A stretch of DNA of 64,000 nt from Pseudomonas arsenicoxydans (GCF_900103875.1 NZ_LT629705.1:2427001-2491000); one strand, 5' to 3'; shown: positions 21,630 through 29,836, counted from the first letter of the stretch. The notes: a model not told the origin generated them from the sequence alone. Program-made: numbers and translations.

Positions 21630-21815
21630 ATGAACGAGAAATATGCCACTGCTGATGCGGCCTTGTACCTCGGTTTAAAGCCGGGAACGCTGCAAATCTG
21701 GCGCTGCTTGAAGCGTGCACCGGCGCCTGCCTATATCAAAATGGGCAACCGGATTTATTACCTTAAAAAAGATTTGGACGCCTATATTGAAAGTCAGCGT
21801 GTGGAGTCGGTGTAA
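21630..21815 (+). CDS. AlpA-like helix-turn-helix regulator
   Basis: 61-residue MerR/excisionase-type HTH protein (ATADAALYLGLKPGTLQIWR ... IYYLKKDLDAYIES). AlpA-type proteins activate integrase/excision genes in P4-like satellites and islands, and are a hallmark of PICIs in Gram-negatives. The ATG at 21630 is preferred over 21618 because GGGG lies 6 bases before it. Small size is normal for the family. Confidence 0.8.
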   Translation: MNEKYATADAALYLGLKPGTLQIWRCLKRAPAPAYIKMGNRIYYLKKDLDAYIESQRVESV

Positions 21816-21919
21816 GTGGCTAACTTCATTAAAGTCTGCTGTGGCGGACTGGTTTTCTTAGGCGCGTAAACAAAGGAGTGCGCTGCAAAATTGAAAACCA
21901 TTATGGATACTAAATAAAA

Positions 21920-21950
21920 ATCCTCTCGACGAAGCCATTATCGAGAGGAT
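21920..21950. promoter_or_regulatory. Perfect 10-bp stem-loop before the DUF3987 gene
   Basis: ATCCTCTCGA - 11 nt - TCGAGAGGAT, 80 bp upstream of the replication-type gene. No T run follows, so it is not a classical terminator. It may be a leader structure or an antisense/attenuation element, as satellites such as P4 control early transcription through short structured RNAs. Confidence 0.5.
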
Positions 21951-22029
21951 CTTCAAGTTGGATGCACCGAAAGCAACCGAGGTCAGTTTAACCCCGGTGG
22001 CAGTATTAAGGCAACACGGGGAGTTACAC

Positions 22030-23664
22030 ATGACCAGCACTTCCATACACCACTTCCTGCCTCTCGACTTCAAAGGTCCAGGCGCCTATAAGGCGCTGGC
22101 GGTCATCGGTGACAGTTACACCGGTATCGCATGGCCTGCCGTCGATCACACGCAAGAAGCGCAGCACTTCCACGCACAGCTCGTATTGAACCGCGCCCCC
22201 GAATCAGAAGAGCGTCAAACGCTCGGATGCCTCATCCAAGAGGCGATAGAGCGCGAGCTGGACGCTGATGTTGCGTTCAATGAAGCAGCCTACAGCATTG
22301 ACTACGTGCAGCCTGAGCCGGGCAGGAACTTCGATTACCTGAACGGTCGAGTCATCGACGTTGATAGAGTTCTGCTGGATGATCCAGAACAGCGTGCCGA
22401 CGACGAACTTGAAGGGATCTTGGCTGACGCGCCACCTGTCATGAATTCTTACATGGATTGGCAAAAGATGAATGCTTTTCGGGTGCATCCGACCTTCGCG
22501 CTATTTAGTGTGCTGCTTTTTATCCAAGCATTTATCGGGCGCAATGTCAGGTTGCCGCGTGACCTTCGTATCAACTTGTGGATGCTATTGTTTGCGCCCT
22601 CTGAATCCGGTAAAGGCGCTGCGATCAATTTGGCAGAAGCAGCACTGAAACAACTGGGGGATAAAAAGATATTCGCCGCCGTGCCGAATTTTACCAATCG
22701 TTTTGGTTCGCCGGAAGGCATGCTGTGGCAGCTCTCCAAAGTTCAGCAAGTGGTCTGGACCAATGAAGAAATGGTCAAGGTGTTGATAAGTCTCACGTCA
22801 GCCCAGCCGGGTACGGCGCAATACAACATGGCGACCTTACTGATGGAACTGCATGATGCCGCGACGAAAGCGTATATGGCCCCGATTCAGTATTCAGGCC
22901 ACGATAAAAGATCCAAGGAAATGCCGCCGCTGGTTCATCCGTTCTTTGCGGCCATAGGGCAAGGTGTCATTGGTAACATCGGCAATCTCAATGCAGCGTC
23001 AACGGTGGATGGCTTGCTTAACCGGTTTTTGATGTTCGTGGTAGAGGGGTTGCCGCCTATTGGGCGTTGCCAGCCAGTTACAGCACTACCGGACAAAGTG
23101 ACGAAATGGGGGGCGGCGATTCAGGCGAAGAAGTTTGTCGAATTCTTTAATCCCGACGCGCCCCCGTCGACAGGGGAGCCGCATGTACTGGAAGTCTACC
23201 CTCAGTTCGAAAACGACTGGAAACGGGAAAACCAATATGGCGCGGAGCAGGCGCAGGATTTGCCGGGGATATGGGGACGGTACGCAGAAAAAGTCCTGCA
23301 AGTCGCCATGCTCTACGCACTCACCGATTCGATGAATATTACACCTGAGGGTTTTGCATGGGCTGTACGTCTGGTGCGTTGGTCCGTCACCACATTCGCC
23401 CGGAAATTTGAGTGCGAAGGTGGCGGCGCGGCTGACGTTACCGGGAAAGTACGTAATGCATTATTAGCTTTTTTCAAAAAGGATAAAGCGGCCTATATCC
23501 TAAAGCAGAAGGGGTATTTACCTTCTGGTTTCATTGCGCAGAATTGCCGCCCGTGGAAGGACCATCCCAGGGAGCGCGCCGTCGTAGTCAAGGCGCTGGT
23601 GGAAGATGGGTTGATTCAGGAAATACCTTTAGATAACGACGGGAAGGGTTATCGCCTGCTCTAG
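22030..23664 (+). CDS. DUF3987-type replication protein (primase-helicase-like)
   Basis: 544-residue protein whose middle part matches the DUF3987 family of mobile-element replication proteins. A P-loop-like APSESGKGAAINLA is followed by helicase-like VVWTNEEMVKVL and FFAAIGQGVIGN segments and a C-terminal winged-helix-like tail. The ATG at 22030 is chosen because GGGGAG lies 6 bases upstream; the frame runs back to a TTG at 21958 without a ribosome site. It lies directly upstream of a dense iteron array, which supports a role in initiating element replication. Confidence 0.75.
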   Translation: MTSTSIHHFLPLDFKGPGAYKALAVIGDSYTGIAWPAVDHTQEAQHFHAQLVLNRAPESEERQTLGCLIQEAIERELDADVAFNEAAYSIDYVQPEPGRNFDYLNGRVIDVDRVLLDDPEQRADDELEGILADAPPVMNSYMDWQKMNAFRVHPTFALFSVLLFIQAFIGRNVRLPRDLRINLWMLLFAPSESGKGAAINLAEAALKQLGDKKIFAAVPNFTNRFGSPEGMLWQLSKVQQVVWTNEEMVKVLISLTSAQPGTAQYNMATLLMELHDAATKAYMAPIQYSGHDKRSKEMPPLVHPFFAAIGQGVIGNIGNLNAASTVDGLLNRFLMFVVEGLPPIGRCQPVTALPDKVTKWGAAIQAKKFVEFFNPDAPPSTGEPHVLEVYPQFENDWKRENQYGAEQAQDLPGIWGRYAEKVLQVAMLYALTDSMNITPEGFAWAVRLVRWSVTTFARKFECEGGGAADVTGKVRNALLAFFKKDKAAYILKQKGYLPSGFIAQNCRPWKDHPRERAVVVKALVEDGLIQEIPLDNDGKGYRLL

Positions 23665-23922
23665 ACAGTTAGACAGGCATTAGACAGGGGGGTGTCTAGG
23701 GCTGAAAGCCACAGCCCATATGGGTTATAGATAGCTGTTAGACATATAGACAATATATATATATGTATACAGACTAATTACTTTGTTTTTCTGGTTTTTG
23801 TGTGGGTGAGTATAGGGGCTGGTGTCTATGTCTAAAGCCCCCCCAAAAAAACCGGCCCGTATGGGCCGCAGCCCTAGACATCCCCCTGTCTATGGGGCTG
23901 TCTAGGGGGGTGTGCTGTCTAG
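23661..23922. repeat. TGTCTA iteron array, probable replication origin
   Basis: At least twelve copies of TGTCTA / TAGACA lie in 262 bp, in both orientations. Starts are 23661, 23669, 23680, 23693, 23738, 23746, 23823, 23829, 23874, 23887, 23899 and 23916 for the heptamer forms ending in G, A or T. An AT-rich stretch (about 23740-23785) lies in the middle. There is no gene in this interval. Iterons plus an AT-rich unwinding region right after a replication-protein gene is the layout of an iteron origin. Confidence 0.75.
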
Positions 23923-23938
23923 GGCGTGGAGGTGCATC

Positions 23939-24229
23939 ATGTTGAAACCAAAGCTGTTAGTACACGCAAGTCAGGCCCGGACCATCGACAACCCCTGTGA
24001 GGTCGAACGGCTGCTTGGTCAAGGCTGGTTGCTGGCAAAGCCGAAGCCGAAAACCAAGATGGCAGCCAGAATGCGGTTGTTGCGAAATCGTCGCACTGTT
24101 GAAGGCTGGGTGCCCTTAAGCTTTTGGTTGTCGCCGGGAGATGTTGCTGCTGTGAAGGCTGCGCTACGCTCCAATGAAAGCTACGCCGAGTTGTTAATTC
24201 GCTTAGTGCGCAAACAAAGTTTGCTATAA
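23939..24229 (+). CDS. Small basic protein of the element, unknown
   Basis: 96 residues, strongly basic in the middle (AKPKPKTKMAARMRLLRNRR), with a C-terminal segment that looks like a ribbon-helix-helix or short helical domain (VPLSFWLSPGDVAAVKAALR). GGAGG lies six bases before the ATG, so this start is preferred over an upstream GTG at 23912. It follows the iteron region immediately and could bind DNA or RNA. No family was recognised. Confidence 0.65.
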   Translation: MLKPKLLVHASQARTIDNPCEVERLLGQGWLLAKPKPKTKMAARMRLLRNRRTVEGWVPLSFWLSPGDVAAVKAALRSNESYAELLIRLVRKQSLL

Positions 24230-24277
24230 CTAATCGCGTGCGTTGTAACTTACAAATAGAATTCCGGGGAAACGGCA

Positions 24278-24589
24278 ATGGCATCCCGTAAACCTTTTCA
24301 GATCAAGCAACGTCACCGTAAGGGTTGTTGCTTTCGGCTGGCGTGGCTCGGGCTGATGAAATCAACAGAACGTATGGTGATGGTGCACGGCATTGTTAAC
24401 GGACCCGATAACACGCGGATACCGCACGCTTGGCTTGTGGGAGAAAATTTTTATTATGACGTGGTGTCGGATCGGTTTTTTACTATGGATGACTACATTC
24501 ACTGTTTCGCTGCAGAGTTATGCAAAGTTTACGCGAAGGATGAAGCGGCAGTGCTGTTGCACACAAAAGGCCACTACGGCCCCTGGTAA
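24278..24589 (+). CDS. Unknown protein of the element, 103 residues
   Basis: Small soluble protein with a basic start (MASRKPFQIKQRHRKGCC) and a segment HAWLVGENFYYDVVSDRFF. The latter recalls short phage and plasmid proteins with an HxW ... DxxxDR pattern. The ribosome site GGGGA is upstream. Function unknown. Confidence 0.6.
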   Translation: MASRKPFQIKQRHRKGCCFRLAWLGLMKSTERMVMVHGIVNGPDNTRIPHAWLVGENFYYDVVSDRFFTMDDYIHCFAAELCKVYAKDEAAVLLHTKGHYGPW

Positions 24590-24789
24590 AAACCACGGAA
24601 ACGGATCCTTGATCCGCTATTTAAGCTAGTGAAAGGTCCGACTTAGAGCCTCGAACCATTTGTGGGGTTACAGCCGGGTCACGAAAGGGCCAGAAGCGCT
24701 ATGGTGAACCTAGGCGGAATACAGGCTACAAACACATGAAAAATGGGTCTTTTTCGGTGTTTTTCTACTGTTTCGAGAGGTTAAAAGGC
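24590..24789. other. Intergenic stretch of the element with a GGGGTTACAG copy
   Basis: 200 bp without a supported gene. It contains GGGGTTACAGCCGG at 24664-24677, a copy of the dispersed element motif, and a short dyad GGATCCTTGATCC near 24602. It may be a promoter region for the genes that follow. Confidence 0.45.
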
Positions 24790-24990
24790 ATGGCTGATGA
24801 ACTTATGGCTTCATTCTTGAGTGAACAGAGCGACCATAGCTTCGCGAACTGGCGCTTGTGGTGCGTCGACCACGCCGAACGCCCTGGATCTTTCACTGAG
24901 TTCGTCGAGCGGCTTGAGCGGGCTTGTCAGGCCCTCAAGCGTCAGAAACGCCTGCGAGGCCCTTTTGTGTTGATATTGCCACGACGCTAA
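24790..24990 (+). CDS. Unknown small protein of the element, 66 residues
   Basis: Short protein (MADELMASFLSEQSDHSF ... RLRGPFVLILPRR). The start at 24790 is favoured by GAGAGG nine bases upstream; the frame is open back to an ATG at 24736 without a ribosome site. No recognisable domain. A short gene in an accessory region, so support is moderate. Confidence 0.5.
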   Translation: MADELMASFLSEQSDHSFANWRLWCVDHAERPGSFTEFVERLERACQALKRQKRLRGPFVLILPRR

Positions 24991-25047
24991 AACGCCCCAC
25001 AAACGATTTGCGGGGCCTTGCCGGGCCATTATTGAGACAGAGAACGA

Positions 25048-25212
25048 ATGAAAAAGCTCACTCCTGATACCGCTGAAGAGAATGAACTTCATAGGCTGCT
25101 AGCCTTGGCAGTCGATGGCGACCTCGACGCACTAGATGCCGCCGTCGAGCTGGCTGAGCGGATGGTACTCATACAACTGACGTCCGCACCATCTGGTGCC
25201 CGCGAAAGGTGA
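25048..25212 (+). CDS. Unknown very small acidic protein, 54 residues
   Basis: Acidic, leucine-rich helical peptide (MKKLTPDTAEENELHRLL ... ALDAAVELAERMVL). It has a plausible GAGA-type ribosome site and ends six bases before the next gene's start, which suggests coupled translation. No family recognised. Confidence 0.45.
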   Translation: MKKLTPDTAEENELHRLLALAVDGDLDALDAAVELAERMVLIQLTSAPSGARER

Positions 25213-25218
25213 TGACAG

Positions 25219-25590
25219 ATGCAAACCACAGCAGGATCAACAGAGCTCGACGACCAGACCCGAGAACGGCGCCTCGGCTCCGAACTGTGGGCCAGGACGA
25301 AACCCCTGCTCGATGAACGTGACGCGTTGCGGGCCGAAGTCCAAAGGCTCCGGGCCGTGGTGCCCAACGACGCCCACGCCCGCCAATGCCGCACTCAAGC
25401 CATCGAGGACTTGATTCTACTTGCACTCGAAAACGCGACATTGCGTGCGGCTGTTGTCGAGGCAATACCTTGCCACCGTATCGGCTTGGTGATAAAGCAC
25501 CTACGCAAACACACTGATCGTTACGAGATTGAGAGGGCGCCCTGCCACAAGACAGTCAAAGCAATATTGCAGAAATATGGTTACTTGTGA
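25219..25590 (+). CDS. Unknown coiled-coil protein of the element, 123 residues
   Basis: The N-terminal half is a predicted coiled coil (ELWARTKPLLDERDALRAEV). The C-terminal half is basic with a CHKTVKAILQKYGYL end. AGGTGA lies six bases upstream of the ATG. It may be a regulator or assembly factor; no family was recognised. Confidence 0.55.
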   Translation: MQTTAGSTELDDQTRERRLGSELWARTKPLLDERDALRAEVQRLRAVVPNDAHARQCRTQAIEDLILLALENATLRAAVVEAIPCHRIGLVIKHLRKHTDRYEIERAPCHKTVKAILQKYGYL

Positions 25591-25676
25591 CCACAAGTTA
25601 ATTTAATAACACCCAACCCTATTGCACCACAAGAACATCGGCGCACACTTCGATTACAACCAATCGGAGAACCAAC

Positions 25677-26141
25677 ATGTCTGCCGAACTTGCCACCGAA
25701 ACGAAAAAGAAATTCCGGCCACTTGATCCCATCTGCCTGTCTTTCGAGGATTATCGCTACGTCCGGCACTGCGCGATAGTTCCGCGTGATACCGATCCTC
25801 AGATGCTTACCGAGTCGGGCTTGTGGCTTTCTGTGGCGCACCGCCTACACCCTCTCGACAGGATCTGCGTCGTTTATGAAGACCGCTCTGCTATGGCCGA
25901 GCTGATGGTGTTGGAAGCCAGTCAAAGTTTCACCAGTCTGGTGATGCTGAGCTATACCAAGTTGCCGGGTATTATCTCTGACGGTTCGGAAGCGCTGATT
26001 AACTTTGAGATTTTTTATTCGCAAATGGATGGTTATTGTGCCCGCAGGCTTTCCGATTCGGTTTTGATTGTGAAAGGCGCTACATCGAAGGAAAAAGCGA
26101 TTGAAGAACTTAAGTCGCATCCAAGTTTCAAGGCTGAGTAA
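25677..26141 (+). CDS. Unknown protein of the element, 154 residues
   Basis: Soluble alpha/beta protein (DPICLSFEDYRYVRHCAIVP ... LIVKGATSKEKAIEELKSHP) with GGAGAA before the ATG. It starts the long co-directional gene run of the element and ends 1 bp before the next start. I do not recognise a family. Confidence 0.6.
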   Translation: MSAELATETKKKFRPLDPICLSFEDYRYVRHCAIVPRDTDPQMLTESGLWLSVAHRLHPLDRICVVYEDRSAMAELMVLEASQSFTSLVMLSYTKLPGIISDGSEALINFEIFYSQMDGYCARRLSDSVLIVKGATSKEKAIEELKSHPSFKAE

Positions 26142-26142
26142 G

Positions 26143-26619
26143 ATGGACAACACCGAAATTTATCGTCGACTGCAAAACTTGGCGCGCAATGTCCAAGCCA
26201 TCAGGATGCCGTTGGATCGTTTGATTGAGTTGGCATGGCGTGGTGCAGAAACCAAACCGGATAAACCCGCAATCGCAGGTTTACTGCGTACCGAAGCTGC
26301 CCAACGAGAACTCTCACTGAACTGGGAGAGCATTTTATACAGGCATATCACTGGCCAGTTCATCCTGATCTGCACGGCACTACCAGATAACGCAAAAGAT
26401 GCCCAGGCGCTGACGATGCGGCGTTTAAACAACAGCCGTGAAGCGTGCAGTTTCTGCAACTTGGTCGAAGGTAGCTATGCGACAACTGAACTTGTCGTCG
26501 CCAAGACTCCGGTGGGGATACCGATTCCGACAGAGCGTGTGCATCCGCGTTGCCAATTGACATGGCAACGGCTCAAGTTGATCGCGCAAACAGCACCGGT
26601 GAAGGCGTCACTATTATGA
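26143..26619 (+). CDS. Phage head-morphogenesis-like protein with Cys/His zinc motif
   Basis: 158 residues. A helical N-terminal part is followed by a C-terminal CSFCNLVEGSY ... IPIPTERVHPRCQLTW pattern. The spacing CxxC ... HPxC resembles the terminal zinc motif of phage Mu gpF / SPP1 gp7-type head morphogenesis proteins, which are usually fused to a longer domain; here only a short form exists. Its stop overlaps the next start (ATGA). Assignment by motif only. Confidence 0.5.
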   Translation: MDNTEIYRRLQNLARNVQAIRMPLDRLIELAWRGAETKPDKPAIAGLLRTEAAQRELSLNWESILYRHITGQFILICTALPDNAKDAQALTMRRLNNSREACSFCNLVEGSYATTELVVAKTPVGIPIPTERVHPRCQLTWQRLKLIAQTAPVKASLL

Positions 26620-26888
26620 AACTGCCATTACCCACGTACCACCACTTCCCCAATTTTTACTCAATCGCCGAGGCCGTCAGCATGTTCGCAAAAAAAATCG
26701 AGGAGGCCATTAAAAGCCTGACAGCAGAGCCCAACATTAGATTTCACAGTGAGAAGCATTTGATCCAGCTTGTGATGTACGCGGCGGGTTTACTTATGTG
26801 CGAAGACAGTTTTAAAGATGTTGAAGAATACCTCAGCGATAACCTCGGGGTCATTTTGCGAGATTACGGGAGTTTGACTAATGTCTAA
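26616..26888 (+). CDS. Unknown small protein of the element, 90 residues
   Basis: Helical protein (FYSIAEAVSMFAKKIEEAIK ... MCEDSFKDVEEYLSDN). It starts within the ATGA that ends the previous gene and overlaps the next gene by 8 bp. Translational coupling on both sides supports it as real. Function unknown. Confidence 0.6.
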   Translation: MKLPLPTYHHFPNFYSIAEAVSMFAKKIEEAIKSLTAEPNIRFHSEKHLIQLVMYAAGLLMCEDSFKDVEEYLSDNLGVILRDYGSLTNV

Positions 26889-27837
26889 CGACCTCGACAC
26901 ATTAAGCGCCGGTGAACTGCAACCGTATAACCCTGGCCAGCCGCTACAGGATCTCCAGCCGCTGGCGCCCGCGCCCGACACCTGGGGGCGCACCGACCTG
27001 GATGAATACACCCGGCCACCGCAAAGCCAAGGCCAAACGTTGTTCGGTAGCGCCTTGCCGGCTGGGGCATCACCAAGCCAAGTTCAATCCATGTTGGGCC
27101 AGTTGGGCGGCGTTTTCCTGCATGACATGAGTTCCCTTGGGTATCCGGCGCACATGGTGCAAGCCGCACTCGCCTTTGTAAACGACCACGCGCTTAAACC
27201 GCCGTATCAAGTAACGCGGAATCACAATTTTGAACTTCACGGAAATAATGATTACCTCGGAAATGCGTTTGGCAACATGGTGCAAACCCTATCGGGATCG
27301 CTAAAGGCTAAACAGCAATTCGTCGATACATGTTTGCAATGGTTAACAAAGGCTACAGCGCAACTGAATAAACCTGACGGGGGTCGGGTGACAGCGCCAA
27401 GGACGGCACCTAACTCTTCAACAGAAGCGCTATTGGCCCAACTGAGTGACGCGGACTACGCCAAGGTCATTAAGATCAATGAACAGGCGCGGGTGCAAAC
27501 AATGAGCACCCTTGAGGCCAAGTATGGGCCCTATACGGCACAAAATATGGTCGCTTTAGCCCAGGCACACTTGGACAAGATGACACCAGCGGAACGCCAG
27601 CACTTCGACCAATTTACCGGAAACTGGGTACACGCCATGAACACGCCGGAAATTATCGAAGGCCTATACAATATGGCGGTGGGCGCAGGTAGTATCGGAA
27701 CGGACGGCGCAAGTATCGGGCAGGAAATAGCAGCTTTCGAGGCCATGCTAAAGATCCCAGCCGAGCGACAAAAATATATGCGTGACCCCCAGATGCAAGC
27801 GAGGCTGCGCGAACTTTATTCGCGTCGAGGTAGCTGA
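26881..27837 (+). CDS. Scaffold-like structural protein candidate, 318 residues
   Basis: The largest protein of the late-type operon. It has a proline/glutamine-rich N terminus (QPYNPGQPLQDLQPLAPAPD) and a helical remainder. The C terminus (KYMRDPQMQARLRELYSRRG) is charged and helical, as in phage scaffolding or internal virion proteins. No transmembrane segment or enzyme motif. It overlaps the gene before it by 8 bp. The scaffold reading is an inference from composition and position. Confidence 0.5.
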   Translation: MSNDLDTLSAGELQPYNPGQPLQDLQPLAPAPDTWGRTDLDEYTRPPQSQGQTLFGSALPAGASPSQVQSMLGQLGGVFLHDMSSLGYPAHMVQAALAFVNDHALKPPYQVTRNHNFELHGNNDYLGNAFGNMVQTLSGSLKAKQQFVDTCLQWLTKATAQLNKPDGGRVTAPRTAPNSSTEALLAQLSDADYAKVIKINEQARVQTMSTLEAKYGPYTAQNMVALAQAHLDKMTPAERQHFDQFTGNWVHAMNTPEIIEGLYNMAVGAGSIGTDGASIGQEIAAFEAMLKIPAERQKYMRDPQMQARLRELYSRRGS

Positions 27838-27838
27838 C

Positions 27839-27946
27839 ATGCAACCGAAAAAATTACGAAAGGTGGATCGGCAATCAGCCAAGGAAAGAGCGAAGTTTTT
27901 AAAGCGGGAAAAAGCCCGCCAGATTAAAAGAGGTAATGAAAAATGA
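27839..27946 (+). CDS. Small highly basic peptide, 35 residues
   Basis: The frame MQPKKLRKVDRQ ... KRGNEK holds 15 Lys/Arg in 35 residues. It starts 2 bp after the previous stop and ends in ATGA shared with the next start. Composition suggests nucleic acid binding. Short length limits certainty, but the coupled position supports it. Confidence 0.5.
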   Translation: MQPKKLRKVDRQSAKERAKFLKREKARQIKRGNEK

Positions 27947-28332
27947 CAGCCAGACAAGTAAACCGCGCAAGACCCTCTAACCGCGCGGATTGTTCCGTTG
28001 AAATTGCCAACGGTGCCTCAGATAGCGACCTGATTAATATTACGGGCCATGTTATTTCCGCCATCCAAACTTCCTCCGGTTGGTCAACAGCCGTTTTAGG
28101 CTTCAAGGCGTCTATCGATGGGAGTACCGGTACGATGTATCTGGTGCGAAATTCCAACGGTGACGCCCTCACATACAACACCACGGCCAGTTCAATCGTA
28201 GCTATAGATCCCGCGCCGCTAATTGGTCTGCAAAAGCTGCAAGTCTGTAGCATGACCACAGCAGGTGTTGCCGTTAACCAAGGTGCCTTGCGTAGTTTGG
28301 TTCTTTCGCTGGCACCGGCTTACATTATTTGA
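27943..28332 (+). CDS. Beta-rich structural-type protein candidate, 129 residues
   Basis: Ser/Thr/Gly-rich sequence with alternating hydrophobic residues (HVISAIQTSSGWSTAVLGF, GTMYLVRNSNGDALTYN), typical of small beta-sandwich virion or decoration proteins. No signal peptide. Coupled to the previous gene by ATGA. Known satellites use small decoration or size-redirection proteins, but no sequence match was recognised here. Confidence 0.5.
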   Translation: MTARQVNRARPSNRADCSVEIANGASDSDLINITGHVISAIQTSSGWSTAVLGFKASIDGSTGTMYLVRNSNGDALTYNTTASSIVAIDPAPLIGLQKLQVCSMTTAGVAVNQGALRSLVLSLAPAYII

Positions 28333-28342
28333 GGGATTTAAG

Positions 28343-28528
28343 ATGGACAACATCACAGGTAGCAATCCATTAATCCTTGAAGCCCATGCGGCACGCGATA
28401 AACTCGCGCTCAAAGGTGGCAATGAACAACTTGTCGCGAAGTTTGACGATTTATTGAGCAAGTCGTGTCTTCATTCCGCCGAGGCGGCGAAGTTGAGAAA
28501 TCTAATTATTCGGGCAGAACAGTCATGA
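28343..28528 (+). CDS. Unknown small helical protein, 61 residues
   Basis: MDNITGSNPLILEAHAARDK followed by two short helices. GAGGGA lies seven bases upstream of the ATG; the stop overlaps the next start (ATGA). No family recognised. Confidence 0.55.
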   Translation: MDNITGSNPLILEAHAARDKLALKGGNEQLVAKFDDLLSKSCLHSAEAAKLRNLIIRAEQS

Positions 28529-28977
28529 ATCCCCGGCTGCAATTACTTCAACGCAGGATGGAACGCCAAAACCCTGAGCAGCCCCAGGCACCCGAAGGTC
28601 ACGGCCTCGGCGCAGCGATTGAAAAACTGATCGCGGATGAGGTCGAGCGCCGTGTTGGCGAAGCTGTAGAACGCTCACCTAAGGTTGATCGCTTGATGCA
28701 GGGTCTCAATAAACCCAAGCCTGTCAGCGACTACCGGCAGCTTGACCCGGTGCCGAAGCCCGTGGCGCCGGCTAAAAACCGCGACATTAAGTTTTTTCGC
28801 GATGGCGCGGGCCAAGTCCAGTGGGCCCAAATCGGCGACGTAAAACTCCAGGTACAACGCGACGGTGCCGGGGTTGTGATCGGCATGCAGGAAGTGACCG
28901 AGAGTCCAATCCTGCCAGCGCCGCCAATCCCTTACATGGACGCGGCACGCGCTTACCACGACGGTGAATCGAGATGA
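28525..28977 (+). CDS. Unknown protein of the element, 150 residues
   Basis: The N terminus is helical and charged (LQLLQRRMERQNPEQPQAPE, EVERRVGEAVERSP). The C-terminal half is beta-like (FFRDGAGQVQWAQIGDVKLQ) with a proline-rich end. It starts in ATGA with the previous stop and ends in ATGA with the next start. The start is the ATG at 28525; the frame extends upstream within the neighbouring gene without a ribosome site. Confidence 0.55.
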   Translation: MNPRLQLLQRRMERQNPEQPQAPEGHGLGAAIEKLIADEVERRVGEAVERSPKVDRLMQGLNKPKPVSDYRQLDPVPKPVAPAKNRDIKFFRDGAGQVQWAQIGDVKLQVQRDGAGVVIGMQEVTESPILPAPPIPYMDAARAYHDGESR

Positions 28978-29162
28978 AAATTGATTTTGACGCCGACGAA
29001 GACTCGGCCAGCCAGGCGCGGGTGCTGGTTGACGCTCTCACGACCTGGCTGGCCGAACAACCTGCCCAGGCACCGCGCCCTGCAAGGGTGGAGTTCGTCT
29101 ACAGGGCTGATAACAGCTTGGATAGTGTCATCCTCGGTCCGCTGTTGAGGTCGGTGAAATGA
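28974..29162 (+). CDS. Unknown small acidic protein, 62 residues
   Basis: MKIDFDADEDSASQARVLVD ... with an acidic start and a single alpha/beta unit. ATGA overlaps at both ends. It is similar in size and position to small accessory proteins of phage packaging operons, but no family is recognised. Confidence 0.5.
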   Translation: MKIDFDADEDSASQARVLVDALTTWLAEQPAQAPRPARVEFVYRADNSLDSVILGPLLRSVK

Positions 29163-29806
29163 CAGCCCGGATCGGTGCACCCAAAACTGGCGGGCGTCGT
29201 AAAGGCAGCCTCGATAAAAACGAGCGTGCGCTTATCACCGGTGAAATGGCATCGGATTTGCTCGCGGTTTATCGGAAACTGGGCGGGCAAAAATGGCTAC
29301 TGCAATTCGCCAAGGACTGCCCAAAGGAATTTTTGCAACAAGGGCTCAGCCGACTTTTCCCAGCGCCTCAAAAGGATGACGAAACCGGCAACACCTTTAA
29401 TCAACAAATCAATTTTAACAGCCAGGATACGTTTGAAGCGGCTCGCCGGATTGCTTTCGCTATGAATGCTGGACTCGCAGCGCAGCGCGATCTGGCGATT
29501 GAGGCCGAGGTGACACCACAGCAGGCCTGTGACTGGCGCGCCCCCGTGGGCGAAGTGGCACCGCTGGTGCAGCCTGAGCCGACCGAAGACCTCGACCGCC
29601 AGCGCTGGGTTGAAGAGCTGCCACTGACACCCGAACAGCGCGCCGACCAAGCCCTGACCCGCGAGACGCGCGAATCCAGTATCGCGACTTACGCCGGTAC
29701 CCCTGGTGAACAAGGTGGCTCTACCCCCAGCGCCAGCCGACAACGCGATCCACGGGCATCAGCGCGGGACAAGATGTTGGCGCGTCGACGCGATGAATTG
29801 CTATAG
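29159..29806 (+). CDS. Small-terminase-like / DUF5681-like protein, 215 residues
   Basis: The N terminus GAPKTGGRRKGSLDKNERAL matches the PKTGGRKKGTPNK-type segment common in phage proteins encoded next to or as small terminase subunits. The rest is helical with an acidic, proline-rich C-terminal half (EVAPLVQPEPTEDLDRQRW) and a basic tail. It closes the coupled operon. No large terminase follows. In satellites an own small terminase redirects a helper phage's packaging machine; that role is inferred, not shown. Confidence 0.5.
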   Translation: MTARIGAPKTGGRRKGSLDKNERALITGEMASDLLAVYRKLGGQKWLLQFAKDCPKEFLQQGLSRLFPAPQKDDETGNTFNQQINFNSQDTFEAARRIAFAMNAGLAAQRDLAIEAEVTPQQACDWRAPVGEVAPLVQPEPTEDLDRQRWVEELPLTPEQRADQALTRETRESSIATYAGTPGEQGGSTPSASRQRDPRASARDKMLARRRDELL

Positions 29807-29836
29807 AGGAAAGGCCCGCTGTGAGACAATGCTATA

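Noticed and set aside
21816..21868. Possible 17-residue peptide starting with GTG after the AlpA-like gene
   Set aside because: No ribosome site of its own and no conservation information; too short to support.
23661..23922. CRISPR-like array
   Set aside because: The repeats are only 6-7 bp, irregularly spaced and in both orientations, with no cas genes; an iteron array fits better.
26881..27837. Major capsid protein of the element
   Set aside because: The sequence is proline-rich then helical, lacking the beta-rich pattern of HK97 or jelly-roll capsids; scaffold-like is the more careful reading.
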